A stretch of DNA of 64,000 nucleotides. It comes from Ziziphus jujuba. Taxonomy: Eukaryota > Streptophyta > Magnoliopsida > Rosales > Rhamnaceae. Position numbers and translations under genes: made by a program. The DNA is taken from contig NC_083384.1 in NCBI RefSeq assembly GCF_031755915.1, forward strand, positions 7,852,501 through 7,916,500, given 5' to 3'. Below the pieces are notes generated by a model. That model made no database searches and had not been told where the DNA came from. It worked only from the letters and a program-made list of their open reading frames with translations. Shown here piece by piece: positions 34,062-47,884 of this stretch. How positions within the stretch are numbered: position 1 is the first letter of the stretch; each line of letters starts with the position of its first letter.

Positions 34062-37000
34062 AGCTCAATGTAGGAGCCACTGTTTTCTCAGGCAATGACC
34101 TAATTTGGAATCCCCCAACCTCCAATATCAAATAATAATAATAATAATAATATATCGCTTGAAATTATAAGCATCTTAATCATTGAACATACCAGTTCCC
34201 GATGACGATTGACAAGTTTCTTGTATGATCTTGCACAAGACAGTATTCTAAACATTGCAAGATCAGGGAGTATGTTGTTTCGTGTGTTTCGATCCAAATT
34301 CACACAATTATCAAACCTAACACTTCCATCCACAAAATACAAGTCATTCCTTTCGTATCCAAGTGGAGTTCTCCAACTTGATATTGTCTCCAGTGATGTA
34401 CAATGGCTTGCCAGCAAATATTCTAAAGATGATGGAAGATGTGCCAATGATTTCAAGCTCTCACAATTCTCTACATCCAAGTATGACAAACCAAGTGGAA
34501 GGGTAGGCAATTTTTGAAGTTTTGAACATCCCTCTAGGAACAACATATCCAGCCCAATTAGATTTACAATTGACTCAGGTAACTCTTTAATACCTGTTCC
34601 TTCTAATATTAGACATTCCAAGCGCTCCATAAGCTCCATGATTTCAGGAAAATTTTCAAGATTTGTGCATTTACTCAGATTCAGAAATTTAAGAGATTTC
34701 AACTTACAAATACTGGTTGGTATACTTTTAAGCCTCTTGCAGTTATCCAAATGCAATTGTACAAGACCCAAGAGACCCCCAAATGATGAAGGAACTGTTT
34801 CAATTGCTGTCCTATCCAAAAACAAATATCTTAAATTCATTGGAAAGTTTGCATTAGGAGTTTCAGAAGACTTCAGCTTATCAACATTGTTGCGATGAAT
34901 AGCTCTACAGTTCTCATGCTCTAATAACCTTCCATCGTAAAAAAGATTGGAGCAATCTGTCAAATGTAGACGCTGAAGCTTTTGGAGATTCTTAAAAGAT
35001 GAAGGAACTTGAACCAAACGTATACAACCTTCAAGATTTATAATTTCAAGATTTGAGGCCTGAGATAGATTTGTTGTTCGAGTCAAAAGCTTAGAATGAC
35101 TTAGATCGATCACTTTTAACTTCTCGAGAGGCTGACAAAAAAGAAAAAGAGTTATAGTTAGTTGTTACTATCATGATTCAATTATGCACTAAAAACTACA
35201 TTAATTATATACGTTAAATTATATAATTAAATCAAGCATACCTCGGATTCATCCCAAAGCACCTCACGTTGGTTGTTTTGTAGTCTAAGTTCAACAAGAT
35301 TCTCTGGAATGAAATCTGATGGCAAAGTTTTCAAAGTGTATGATTCCCACTCGAAAGAACTCGGTGTATCAGAGAGATAAGAATCGAGACCTTGAGGAAG
35401 ACACAATTTGCACTTCTTGTTTTCATGAAAGGCATAAATTTTAAGATATCGTAGATTATACATTTTTGAGAAGGCTGCAGGGCATACTTTTACGACTTTT
35501 CTAATATCTGACATATTGAAAGATATACCTTCAATTGCAGCAGTTCCCTGACAATCAAGTGAATGTCAATTTTATTAAGAACAACACGTCTACACATCTA
35601 ATTTTATTTAGAAAAAAAAATGTGTATGCACTTACTGTATTTCTTTCCAATACATGGCAAATTTCCTTAGCAGTCCACAACCTACTACGGTTTCCTGGCT
35701 CTTTGCTTTCGCCACTGACAATTGCTTGGCCTGTACGTTGTAGCAAATCATGCATCTCGATTTCTGGCATTGGTCTGCCAAGAGGTACTTAGCATTTTGT
35801 ACTACTTTCACTTAGTAAAGATTTGTTAATGAGATCACTCATTCCTATTTTCACAAAGGAATGACCACTGCTTTCCAATTTGCTTTCTAGATGGTCTACA
35901 GAATAATATGACCGAAAGAAACATGCAATGTCAAGAAACATTTTTTGAATCCCTTCATCTTCTAGTCTTTCGTAACTGACTCTCAATACTCTTTGAATAT
36001 CCGGATTTGGATATATCTCCAGCCTGTCCAATGTATTTTCCCATTCTTGTTTGCTTCTGGAGTGCAGGGAAGAACCCAAGGCTTGAAGAGCTAATGGATT
36101 TCCATTTGCATAACCTATTGCCCTGTCTAAAGGCATTGCATAGTCTGTTGGACGAGAATACTTTTTAAAAGCATGCCAACAGAATAGCTCAAGAGATTCA
36201 AAGTAATTTAGCCCCTCAACCTTGTAAATTTTATCAGCTACTATCTTAAGCACTTGGATATCTCTAGTTGTGAAAATAATTCTACTTCTCGGGGCAAAAT
36301 CATCATACCCTTCAACTAAAGTTTTGAATTGGAATATTGAACTATCCAAGTCATCTAAAACGACGAGTACCTTTTTACCACGTAATCTTGTTTGAATAAA
36401 AGGTGACACTGCAGATAGAGTGTCCATTCTTAGCATAGCTTCATCATTATTTAATAAGCTGGCAAGAAGTTCTTTCCTCAAATGATTTGTACCCTTTATG
36501 GAAGATTCTTCCCTAACATCCTTAAGAAAGCAGCAAGCCTACCTCCCATGCCCCAAATACCTATAATCCGAACATCTTTTGAACCAAGGCATAATAATGA
36601 TTCAATTTCCTTAATACGTTTTTCAATTCCAATCAACTTCTGCCCTTTAAAACCATCATTTAAAGATAGAAGTTTTGGCAATTTCAATGAAATGTCTTCA
36701 ACAATTTGTTGAACTAACTTGTTTTCAGGCCTAGCACAGATGAAGAAAATACAATTGTTAGAAAAAGAGTATCAATGAATTGGTAAAAACTTAGGAATGA
36801 AGCATTTTTAATATTCAAATATTTGATTAAAGCTGTAGAAAGTTACCTAAAATGCTTTGAATCCAACCCGGTTAGATCGGCCACTTCTGTAAGAGCATGC
36901 CTCCATTGCTGTACCTTTTCCATGTTGTCCTTTAAACGCTCTTCAAGTTTAGCAAATGCATCTGCATAGCTCTTTTTTTTGTTTCCATATAACTAATTGT

Positions 37001-37620
37001 TCTCTGCCATAAAAAATGGGTATAACAATCTGCCCATTTCTTGTCCTGCATTCAAGTATTTTCACTAGTTCTTCCAAACACCATGTGGAAGAAGCATAGT
37101 TTTCCGAGAAAATGATCACCGAGATTTTGGATTCCTCGATAGCTTTTAGAAGTGTTGGTGAAATTTCATCACCTCTCTCAAGTTGGTGATCATCCATGTA
37201 TGTTATGATTTTCTTCCTGCACAAAGCTTCATAAAGATAGCTAGTAAAACCGTTGCGTGTGTCTTCACCTCTAAAACTGAGAAATACTTCATGCTTTTCT
37301 TGAGGAGAGATAGCAGCAGCAGCAGCAGAAGAAGAAGAAGAAGAAGAAGAAGAAGAAGAAAAAGAATTAGAAGCCATGCTTTTAATTAACCTGCAAATCT
37401 ACAAGTAAAAGTTGATCAATGCAAATTGAAATCCAAGTGTGTGTTTCTCAAAGTGATGATCAGAAACTCTCTTTCCTTAGTGAAGAAGGTGCAGGATATA
37501 GCTAGAAAAAGAGGTTGGAAATTGCTTTATGTGCTGTACCATTTAGGAAAAGAAAACAGATTGATTGTAATTACTATAAAAGTGTGAAATGGAGTTCAGT
37601 TAAAGAAGAACTAAAGTGAA

Positions 37621-37783
37621 AAATGTGTATCTTCCTTAATTTTCCTGGTAACTTCAATAGTAATTACAATTATAATCCTAATCAAATAGTGGAATATTAA
37701 TGTACATTCAAATGTGTATCTTCCTTAATTTTCCCGGTAACTTCAAAAGTAATTACAAGAATAATGTTAATCAAATTGTGGAA

Positions 37784-37790
<7 letters not shown>
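37621..37790. repeat. 89-bp tandem duplication upstream of TNL-D
   Basis: Two adjacent imperfect copies starting AAATGTGTATCTTCC at 37621 and 37710 and ending around GGAATATTAAT. TNL-B and TNL-C flanks have one copy. Confidence 0.8.
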
Positions 37791-37819
<29 letters not shown>

Positions 37820-38099
37820 AGATTAGAGGAATAAAGTACAGTAACATTGTGAGGGGGAAGCACTTGATTGAGAATATGAATAACAAAACCACCAATGCCA
37901 TAGAAATCAACAACATTTATTCTTTTAGTAACTTTGAAAATTTATGTCTTTTATATTTACAGTGTGAAAAAGACGCTCCAGTCCACTCCTCTCTGTTTAC
38001 CCACAAACAGCAACCAGGGAAAATGGAGGTAAAATAGGCTTTTAATTGCACCCGGGATTTGGATAAAATACAAACAGCTCATGGATGCTCATCAAACAG

Positions 38100-38130
<31 letters not shown>

Positions 38131-38683
38131 TGGACCGCAGGTCCCAATACCAAAAATTAAAAGCTCAGTTATTGCTAAAGGTAAACTCAAACAAATATCA
38201 TGATGAGACAGGAAGAGAGTTAAAGTGCATGTCAAAATGACCATAGAGACGAGCCAGGGCAATGAACTTTAATAAAGGATTTTGTCAATAATTGTGGATA
38301 CTTATCTATACATGTTTATATATATATATATATATAGGATGTATCTAATATACAGGATAGAGCTATAATTATATTCCAAATATGATGCTTTTTTCTCTAT
38401 CAGATGAAAAAGTAGTGTGGAGCTAGGATCAGAAACATAGGTAACTTTTCCACAGGATCATGGTAGAAATCTTGCGGCATCCTTGTTGGTCTCCTCGTTT
38501 GAACCAATACCTACAACCATTTGAAACACAGTGTTATTCTGTGCCACTTTCCTAATCAAAAGATAGGAGACCACCCCTTCTCCCAAAGTCAGCTTGTACA
38601 CAAGTCTCCTCAAATCTTAAGACCACATTTAGTTTTTATACTGTTTGATTAAGAAAATATTATGAAAAATAAACAAATAAATA

Positions 38684-38791
38684 TATTAAAGACAGAATAA
38701 GATCGATATGTACAAGTTTTGAAAATCATGTATCTTATATTAAAGACAGAATAAGATCGATATGTACAAGTTTTGAAAATCATGTATCTTC
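38684..38791. repeat. 54-bp perfect tandem duplication
   Basis: TATTAAAGACAGAATAAGAT begins at 38684 and again at 38738, and the following bases to CATGTATCTT are identical. The identity indicates a very recent slippage or unequal-exchange event. Confidence 0.9.
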
Positions 38792-39035
38792 TAACTTTTT
38801 CAAAAAATAAATGTTTATTATTTGAAAGGATTATTTAGTGACATGGTAGCTTCAAGAATAATGACCTATATACTTGCATCAAACATCATGCTTTCCATTG
38901 GAATTTTCTATGCAAAACAGATGATGAAAAATTCCAATACCCTCATTTACTTCTAAATCAAAGAGAGGAACAATGAAGAAATAGCACAATATAAACCCAG
39001 CTTAATTAATTAATTACCTTTTCATATGTAAGCAG

Positions 39036-42000
39036 TCAAGGAATAAGCTTGATTTTCTTTGAATTAAAACCTTTACCATTGCTAATATCATCACTTCCAC
39101 TATCTTCACGATATTCATATATGCGCTTCTCAATTTTATTACCTAATACTTGTTCCACTTTCTGTTCCTCAGCAACATTCAACTTCTCTGCACCTTCTTG
39201 GTCATATGGTAACCAAATCCCACACTTTTTTATCCCACAACACTCATCGCTTTTCAAGTCTACTGATTCTGAATCGCCATAATCATACAACGAAAGCCGG
39301 ACTTGGAAAGAGGCCTCGGTAACATTATACAGAGCACCAATTTGGTCCAAATGTTTCTTTCAACATTTCCAATGACAGTGAACAACCATATACAATCAAC
39401 ACATGATCTGAACTGATCTTTTCACAATCCAACAAACCTTACTATATTTGTAAAGACAATCATCATCATCATCATCATCATCAATGGTTTTGATTCTTTT
39501 AAAATTGAAATCATATAAAATGTCTAGTCTTTTATCAGGGTCAATGTTAATGGTGCTACCAAGAACAAAACAAAGACAAAAACCCATGAACTTGGTACTG
39601 CACCAGTCTGCAGGAAGATTTGTATTCATTGAAGAACCAAGAGTTTTGATAGTTGAACCACTTTGGAATATCATCTCCTGGATAACAACATTCAAACCTT
39701 GGATGTTCCTGTACACCATGGATATGTGATTTCATTAATTAACTGTCACTGAAGGATAAAAAGAAAAAACTAAAAATTTAAAAACATGATCTTATTAAGG
39801 TTGTTAAAGAGCAAAGTGAGGGAAAATAGACATACAATATCACCAGCATTGCTATGTGGTCTTGCACAGGTGAAAACTCTAGATGACGCATGATGAGCAA
39901 TTACATTGTTGCATGTATTCTGATCCCGTTTGAGACAACCAGAGAATTTGAACACTTTATCACAAGAATTGAAGTCATTAGAAAATTCGCATATGTTTGG
40001 AGTCATCCAACTCGATTGTCTCTCCAGTGAGGTACAGTAACTTGCATCCAAATATCTTATAAATGGTGGAAGCTCTGGTTGTTACAAAAAATAAAATAAA
40101 ACAATAGTAATAGAACAATAAAATAGAACACACAGATTTACGTGGAAATGGGAAAAAACCATGGGCAAAGAGAGGCAAGTTTTTATTCATGAAGATTGGT
40201 ACAAAAGATGAGCAAAATAGAGTGATTAAAACCCTCAAAAATTACAATCGAAAAAACCCCGAAAAATATATATGGCCCTCGACCTCCGCTACCACCACAG
40301 AGTCCATTTTTTCCCTCAAAATAGATTTCATCAAATGGGTCATACCACGAGCTTTTCAGATCGGGTCAACAAGAATTCAGATCACCGACTTTAACACTGG
40401 TAATGATTCCAAGCTCTAACAATATACTAGAATCAACTTGGACAAACTAAGTGGAAAAGGAGGCAATTTTCGTAGTTTTGAACATTCACTGAGGAGCAGC
40501 GCGTCAAGTCTCCTTAAATTGCATAGGTTGTTTGGAAGAATCTCAATGTTTTCACAGGAACTTATTTCTACGATTACCAGCCCAGTTAGATTTTCAATGG
40601 ATTCTGGTAACTCTTTGATCCCTGAACTTGCTAACCAAAGAAAAGCCAAGCGTTCCATAGGTTCCAAGATTTCTGGAAACTTTTCTAGGTTTGGATAACC
40701 GACCACATTCAGTGATTCCGAAGATTTCAACTTACGAATGCTGGCTGGTAGGCTTTCAAGCCTTTGACAATTATCCAAACTTAATTCAGTGAGACATGAG
40801 AGAAACCCTAATGATGAGAGCAATTCTTCTACTGCTATTCCATCTAAAAGTAAAACTCTTAAATTCATATTGAACCCAGATGATTTCGGAGAGACATTAA
40901 GAGTTTCTATAGACTTCAGCTTCCATGTGTTGTGATCTAAGAAATCTATCCTCCCTGATATACCTTCAACATCAGTGAGATTGGAGCAATATCTTAAATC
41001 TAAAAACTGAAGCTTGGGAAGATTTTGAAAATATGAAGGAACATGAACCAAAATTGTGCAGCCTTCTAAACTTATAATTTCAAGATTTAGAGCTTGAGAT
41101 AGATTTGGCATTTGAGTTAGAAGCTAGGAAAAAGTAAGGTCCATTTTTCTCAACTTCTCAAGAGGCTGTCACCAAATAAAGAAAGAAAAGGTTATGGTTG
41201 CTTAATTCCATTTACACAGAGTATTTATCTAAAACAACAGAATTAAGGTAAGCATACCTGGGCTCCATGCCAAAGTTCCTCAAGCTGACTTTCAGATAAA
41301 ATAAGTTCAACAAGATTCTCAGGAATAAAATTTGAAGGCAGAGATCTCAGAGGATATGAATCCCACTGGAAATATCTAGCTTATCAGAAGGATAAGACTT
41401 AAGACCTTGAGTAGGAAGGTGTAGTTTGAACTTCTTGTTAAGATTTCCATAATAAATTTTCAGAAATCGTAGATTGTACATCTTCGAGAAGGCTGCACGA
41501 TTCAATTCTACATCTCCTTTCATTTCGGACATGTTGAACAATATGCCTTCAATTGCTCCAGTTCCCTAACATTAATGAAATGGACATTACAGGTAAGGAA
41601 AGATAGAATATAAGGAAATTTGAGAAGTGTTAACACCTAATTTTGCTTTCTGAAAATACTTTGTGCTTTGTATGTTTCCTGTGTTATATAAGCTTCATTC
41701 CATCAACTATATAAAAAAGATCAATGCATTGGCACTTACTGTATTTCTTTCGAATGTTTGGCAGACAACTTTAGCAATCCACAACCTACTACGTTTTCCA
41801 GGCTCTTTGTTTTCTCCACGAACAATTGCATGGCCCATTTGTTGTAGTAAGTCATGCATCCACAACTCTGTTTCATCTTTCCAACTATTCCAATTTTCAG
41901 TTATCAAAGACTTATCAATGAGAACACTTATCGCTATTTTTGAAATTGAATCACCATTATCCAGTATGCTTTCTACATAATCTCTGTTATATCCATTGAA

Positions 42001-43441
42001 GAAACATGCAATGTCAAGGAATATATCCTTCTCTGTATCGTCTAGCCCCTCATAACTTATTCTTAACATATTATGAATGTCTTGCTTTGGAACTATTTTT
42101 AGCTTATTTAGTGCACTTTGCCATTCTTCTTTGCTTCTGGAGCAGAGGAAAGAACCCAAAACTTTAAGAGCTAATGGATTACCATTGGCATACAGTGAAA
42201 ATTTTTCAGATAGCACTCTATAATCTGGTGCAAGAGAAATTTTTCTAAAAGCATGCAAATGGAAGTGCTCAAGAGATTCATGGTGATTTAATCCTTCGAC
42301 TTTGTAAATTCTATTAGCTCCCTTCCTAAGCACTTGTAGATTTCTAGTTGTAACAATGATTCTACTTCCAGGAGCAAGATGATAATACCCTTCAACTAAG
42401 GCTTCTAAGTCAACTGGGCTATCTAAATCATCTAAAACGATGAGGACCTTTTTACGATGAAGTTTATTTTGGATGAAAGTTGATAATACAAATGGGGTAT
42501 CCAGACTTAAAATAGTTTCATCCTTTAACAACTCCATAAGAAATTTCTTTCTCAAATGATTTGTTCCATGTCTTGCTGTTTCTTCCCTAACATTCCAAAG
42601 AAAGCAACAACCTTCGAATTGAGAGTTTCATCCTTTAGCAAGGGTGGTCTTACCAATGCCTGCCATACCCCAAATACCTACTACAATGCAAACATCTGTT
42701 GAGCCAATGCATAATAATGATTCAATTTCTTTGATACGTTTTTCAATCCCTATGAGGCATCCCTTTGAGCTATCATTTGATGATAGATTTTTATGCAACT
42801 TCCATGAAATATCTTCAACAACTCTTTGAACTAACTTGTACTCAGGTCTAGCATAAAATGGACAATAACACAAGTATTAGAAAAGAGTAAAGTGAGCACC
42901 AACACTTCAAAATGCATAAATTTATACACAAAATTTTAAATTACCTGAAATCCTTTGACACAAGCCACAAAGATGGGACACTTCTCTTAAAGCATACCTC
43001 CACTGGCTTACCTTCTACATACTATCCTTGAAACGTTGTTCAAGTTGAGTAAATGCAACTGCATAACTATCCTTTTGTTTTCGTACAACTGATGCATCAA
43101 TGTTGTAAAAAATTGGTATAACAATTTGTCCATATCTTTTCTTGCATTCAAGGATGTGCACCAATTCATCCAAACACCATGTTGAAGAAGCAAAATTCTC
43201 TGAGAGAATTATTACAGATATCTTGGATTTTTCTATAGCTTTCAAAAGTGTTTGTGAAATTCAATCGCCTCGGTCAAGATTATGATCCATGAAGGTCACA
43301 ATTTGCTTCCTACATAAAGCCTCATAAAGGTAGCTAGTAAACTGGTCCCGAGTGTCCAGACCTCTAAAACTGAGAAAAACATCATGCTTTTCTTGAGGAG
43401 AAATAGCATTAGGAAATGAAGAAGAAGAAGAAACAGCCATG
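39036..43441 (-). pseudogene. TNL-E: TIR-NB-ARC-LRR pseudogene with a solo LTR in the LRR exon
   Basis: Diverged TNL related to TNL-A. Exon positions: TIR 42945-43441, NB-ARC 41740-42847, linker 41258-41565, LRR 39836-41165, C-JID 39036-39718. Lesions: a TGA in the TIR exon (about 43260), a TAG at 43015-43017, and a deletion with a stop right after the P-loop GIWGMAGIGKTTLAK (about 42628). There is also a frame break in the linker near 41385, a TAG at the start of the LRR exon (about 41125), a 317-bp LTR inserted in the LRR exon, and a frameshift in the C-JID exon near 39350-39395. The NB-ARC part still shows kinase-2 VLIVLDDLDS, GNPLALKVLG and MHD. The C-JID exon includes an Asp8 run from (GAT)8 at 39459-39482. 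Clearly non-functional. Confidence 0.88.
40080..40396 (-). mobile_element. Solo LTR (317 bp) in the TNL-E LRR exon
   Basis: Begins TGTTAC and ends TTAACA, flanked by the perfect 5-bp direct repeat CTGGT (40075-40079 and 40397-40401). The host LRR reading resumes on both sides. On the minus strand it has an AATAAA (near 40180) followed by TTTACG and a T-rich end, like the R/U5 part of a copia LTR. No internal domain is present. Confidence 0.85.
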
Positions 43442-43849
43442 TCTATAGGGCCTGCAAAATCCACAAGAAAAAGTAAGCAACATGTGGATTAATAGGGACC
43501 GTTTTCTGTAGGTTTGGAATTGGATTATTTCCTCTCAAGCGCTGGTGGATTAATTCAAAGAGATATATGAAAAAATTCTGGTGAATTTCATCAATTTGGG
43601 CCACAGGTTGAATTGTTGCTTGCTTCCTAAGCATTGTATATGCTCCAGTATGAGAGACTAAATTATATATTGACCATAAGCATTGTGTGTGTGTCTGTGT
43701 TGCTAAAAGTTGCAACAGCATATATTATGTTAGTGATATTGAACCTATAGCTGTATGATCTGTATTCTATAAGGAGATTGCAATTACATGCCACCTTACA
43801 CGAGGTCTGCTTAAACAACTACCAAACAGTAAGATTGTGCTATCAAGTC

Positions 43850-43955
43850 CCTGTAGGATGATCCAGCGGTAAATTCATTGTTTTTTTGAGTGAATGATCC
43901 GAGTTTGAATGTTTCACTGTCAATGTAATAGTAATAATAATAATAATAATAAATT
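43850..43955 (+). mobile_element. Possible SINE-like element
   Basis: CCAGCGGTAA followed about 30 bases later by GATCCGAGTTTGAATG resembles degenerate box A and box B of a tRNA-derived SINE. A (TAA)n tail follows at 43930-43950. No target duplication was identified. Confidence 0.3.
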
Positions 43956-46900
43956 ATTTGTCGGTTGCAAAATTTCAAAATTAATCGTAATTTTGGTGTT
44001 CAACATTTTCTTTTTAATCCATCAATTGGAAATGAATTATGAATAAGGCACTCGTATTGCAAGTGAATTGGACTTTTCTGAGTTTTTTATTTTTTGTTTT
44101 TATTTTTTTGGTCAAGAGGAATAACATTTTATATAGTTTTGGACCACATTATAAAACGGGGCACAATTTTCAATCCATGGCATCAATTATTTTCATGGTT
44201 TTTGTGGGAATAAAATTAATAAAAGTCATGACGTGATTGATTTTCATACCATATTATATAATTGTGGACCCCACATATTCAATGCAAAATTCTGGAATTG
44301 GAATTATTCTCGGTGATGATAAAAGAATGATGATAGGAATGTGGATTTTTGAAAGCAGTCTTATAATCCATGCCCTGCAAAAGCTTATGCTATTTGTTTT
44401 TCTAAAATCGCAAGAGATATTTGAAAAAAAAATAAAATAAATGGGCAAGAGATCATGGATGGAAAAATATCTGATGATTCTGGAGATTTTTTTGTCTACT
44501 GGGAGAGTAAGAGCTAAATTGAAGACGCTAGAAGTTTTAAGACTCTTTTTTAGGTTTAGTTTAGTATTGTTGTATAGCTTTAAAAAAAAATCAATTTTAA
44601 TTATGCTGTAGAAATAATATGGTTAAATATTTGATAAACTTCAAACTTAGTCTTTTAATGTTTAATAAATTATAGTGTTTAATTATTGTTATGTTATATA
44701 ATGACCAAAATTTTTTTAATGTTCTGATAAATACAAAAACATCTTTCAGGTTTTAAATAAATCATATACAAAATAGTTTAAATTTACCTTTATATCAATA
44801 TTAAAGTTAAATTTTTTTTAAATTTTTTTTGGTTTCTTTTTTTACAATAATTAATTTGAAGACTTTAAATTTTGTAATTATTTTTAATTCAATTATATTT
44901 AAACTATATGACCATTTTTTTACAAAAATTATATAATAAATTTAATTATATGAGCTTTTTTATAGTAAGTTACATTTTGTAACAATTCATTTAGTTAAAT
45001 ATATTTGAAAAATTATTACTTAGTTAAAAAAAGGTAGTTTTTTCAATTGAAAAACTATCAAATAGTTTAAATAAAATTAATTAAAAATATAGACTAACAG
45101 AATTTTCAAGTTTTCAAATTAAATTTAATAAAATTGTAAAAAAAATAAGTTTTGCAAAAATAATAAAAAAAGAAGAATATGACATTTTAAAGGCAATTTA
45201 ATTATATTAAGGATATAAAAGTAATTTAGATTGCCACTCGTGATTGGAAAAAAAAAAAAAGAATAAAAATTATTGATCATAAGGTTGTTTAATAGAATAT
45301 CAATAAATTTAAGACAAATATGATATTAGCTTTTTAATGAGGATTAAAATTAATATTTTAATTATAAATAATTAAAGAAAGCTAAAATTAAAATCTTAAA
45401 AACTAATTTTTTGCTGCTTTTCGAAAGAATATAAAATTTTATAAAATGAAAATTTAAATTTTATTAAATATTTAAAATAGCTTTAAATTTTTTAATAACT
45501 AATTTTCCTTCAAAAACAATCCCATTGTTCAGTGTAGTATCTGATTTGGCAAAGGACTTTCCTTGAGTTGTGAGCTATTTGTTGGGTTTTTTATTTATTT
45601 ATTTATTTATTTTTTTAATTTGCTTAACCAGCAAAATTAAAAGTTGGTAACAAAATCTAATACAAACAGGAACTTTACAAAACAGGAACTTTTTTGTAGC
45701 CCATTAAAGCATACTACGATTATTGAACTTTGATCGAGTTAGATTTTTTTTTTTTTTTTTTTTTTCGATCGAGTTAGGTTTATGTGACCACATCATCATC
45801 ATCATCATCATCATCACGCTCAATCCTAATGATAGCTTGGAATGCTAATGGAGTAATTTTCTCGGATACCAGACACAGTTGGTGAAAATTGGAATACAAT
45901 GTAAAATGACCAAAAAGCCTAATCTCTCCTAGCTTTCTCTGGTAGAAGGATTGAGATTTTACCAACCAAAACCAAATTTTGATGAACTGCGTGCATGAGA
46001 GTGTGTGTGTGTGTGTGTATTAACATTGCACGTGGCAATGAATCAATGGTTTGAGTAATATGATCTCTCTAGAGTCTGATTAAGAAGTGATTGTCACGAG
46101 AAGGAAAAGTCTTAAAAAGCCGGCACTGATGCTGGTGTTTATATAACCGTTGGATGGAAGGAAAATAAATCCAACGGTAAAGATCCAAGTCCTTGTTTGA
46201 CTGGATACTTGTTTAACCAGTCAAGCTCCAAAATTTCTTCCCATTCCTTTCCAGTCATTTCATTTAAAGTCTATGTATATTATACTGCTTTTATTGCATT
46301 CTTATTTTTCTTTTCTTTTTGTCTTTCTTAGTCTTTTTATTTATTTTTTGGGTATTGCATAATCGTTTTTCTATTTGCACGTTTATAAACTTTTATTGGT
46401 AAATTAAAGGAAGAAAAATATGTGAAGTATTGATCTCAACAACAGTACAACACTATCTTTCATAGTTTCTTGTTTAATTATTTTTTTATTATTACAATTC
46501 TTTTTTTTTTTTTTTTGGGGGCCAAAATATCAATCCTGTAAGTTAAAAAGAAATGGTTATTGGCTTTTCTTACTCTTGTTTTTTTTTTTTTTTTTTTTAT
46601 CTTTTCTAAGAAATTCTTTTAATATTTTTGTGAAAGAGTTTTCTTTGTTTTCTCTCTACGTGTTAAATTTTTGGAAATATACCTAACTTTAGTATTGATG
46701 GATAACATGTTGGCCGATTGCATTGATTAATTTTTTTTTTTTTTTTTTTTCTGTCCTAAGTGATATTGAAAGATAGGGATTCGGAATTATTGTTAGAAAA
46801 AAAATATCATTGATGACCATTGAACTATTCCTATAAAGATATTCTTTGAAAAGTCTAGATCACGTGAATTGGTGACCTTTAATTAAATATATGCATTTAA

Positions 46901-47880
46901 AATCTTTTATACACATTAAATTGGGATGACTTGCGTTTGATTAATAAAACACATTTAAGTGACTATTTTACAGTGAAAAAATAAATATTTTTTTTTTATA
47001 CTTTTTCTTTTTCTTTTGGTCATAATATATACAATGGGCATACAAAATCAGAGAAATCATGCATAAGGCATCTTTTTGTTCTTCCTTGTATAATGTTAAT
47101 TCCTCTATTCACTTTCAATAATCATTCTGTTTATGCAAATTTTATGAGGATAAATTTACAATATATTCAGAAAATAGGAGTATGAATTTGGTGGTGAAAT
47201 AACTCATGATCATTAATTGATTAGGAAGGAAAGAAGTACATAAATTAAAGAAACAAAGGATAAATTCAAGATTGGTCCATGGTGAATCCACCTTTAACTC
47301 CAAAGGATTATCGCCATTATTTACTAAGTTTTAAACAATCATAAATGTTAATAGCAAAGAAAATAAATAAAGAATCAGTAACATAAACAATGGGATCCAA
47401 TATAGATTAAAATAATACATTATCATCAATAAGTTTAAAATTTTTCATTTGTTACATCTCATCTTTATTGGTAAATATGTCACTCTCTGTAGATATTATC
47501 CCCAGTTTAACTAGTGCACTCAAGCACTCAATATGAATTTTTTTTATTTAAAGCTTTTTAGGAGGTTGCTCATCCTAGAATTATTCTACCTTGAACATGC
47601 TTAACTTCAAAATTCTTTCGAATCCTAAAATCAATCGCTCTAAAAAGTCCTCGATTTTATGAGAGTAATTATTATTATATTTGAATTATCTCCTGATCCA
47701 CACCCATTTAATGTGAGATTGAACATCAAATAGCTCATCAGTGCTCTGTATCCATCCACATTGGTTATCAGCATTCATCCTTCTTGGGATCCAGCATTCT
47801 AGCTGGCATATTTTTTACCACATACATGCTTTAATACTATTTGTAAGAATACTCATCTTCTACAATAACAATTATTTAAT
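43956..47880. other. Gene-poor AT-rich intergenic region
   Basis: No coding sequence recognised. It holds long T tracts (45746-45765, 46502-46516, 46580-46598, 46733-46750), a (CAT) run at 45790-45816, a GT run near 46001-46019, and a perfect 10-bp inverted repeat at 46146-46178. The short open frames here lack any family signature. Confidence 0.6.
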
Positions 47881-47884
47881 AAAT

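Larger units (their letters stand above)
27663..37377 (-). pseudogene. TNL-D: TIR-NB-ARC-LRR pseudogene split by a copia element
   Basis: Fourth TNL, closest to TNL-B/C. Exon positions: TIR 36847-37377, NB-ARC 35636-36730, linker 35242-35547, LRR 34193-35131 (939 bases, same as TNL-C), C-JID 33850-33967 continuing at 27663-28200 after the copia insertion. There are three further lesions. The TIR frame breaks near 36970-36990 within a T-rich tract. About 60 bases with the P-loop are missing at 36539-36541. A TAA lies at 35789-35791, between the RNBS-D and MHD regions. The MHD-equivalent region, LRRs and both C-JID halves remain readable. The leader is the most expanded of the set, with a long Ser run then Ala5. 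Loss of the P-loop alone would abolish nucleotide binding, so the gene was probably already dead or dying when the retrotransposon landed. Confidence 0.88.
37378..39035. other. Intergenic between TNL-D and TNL-E
   Basis: No gene. It resembles the 5' flanks of TNL-B and TNL-C at lower identity, with a poly-T tract (38099-38127), TA runs (37788-37817, 38316-38336), and two local tandem duplications listed separately. Confidence 0.6.

Noticed and set aside
43956..47880. Protein genes in the AT-rich region
   Set aside because: The frames are short, low complexity and lack splice-linked coding continuity or known motifs.
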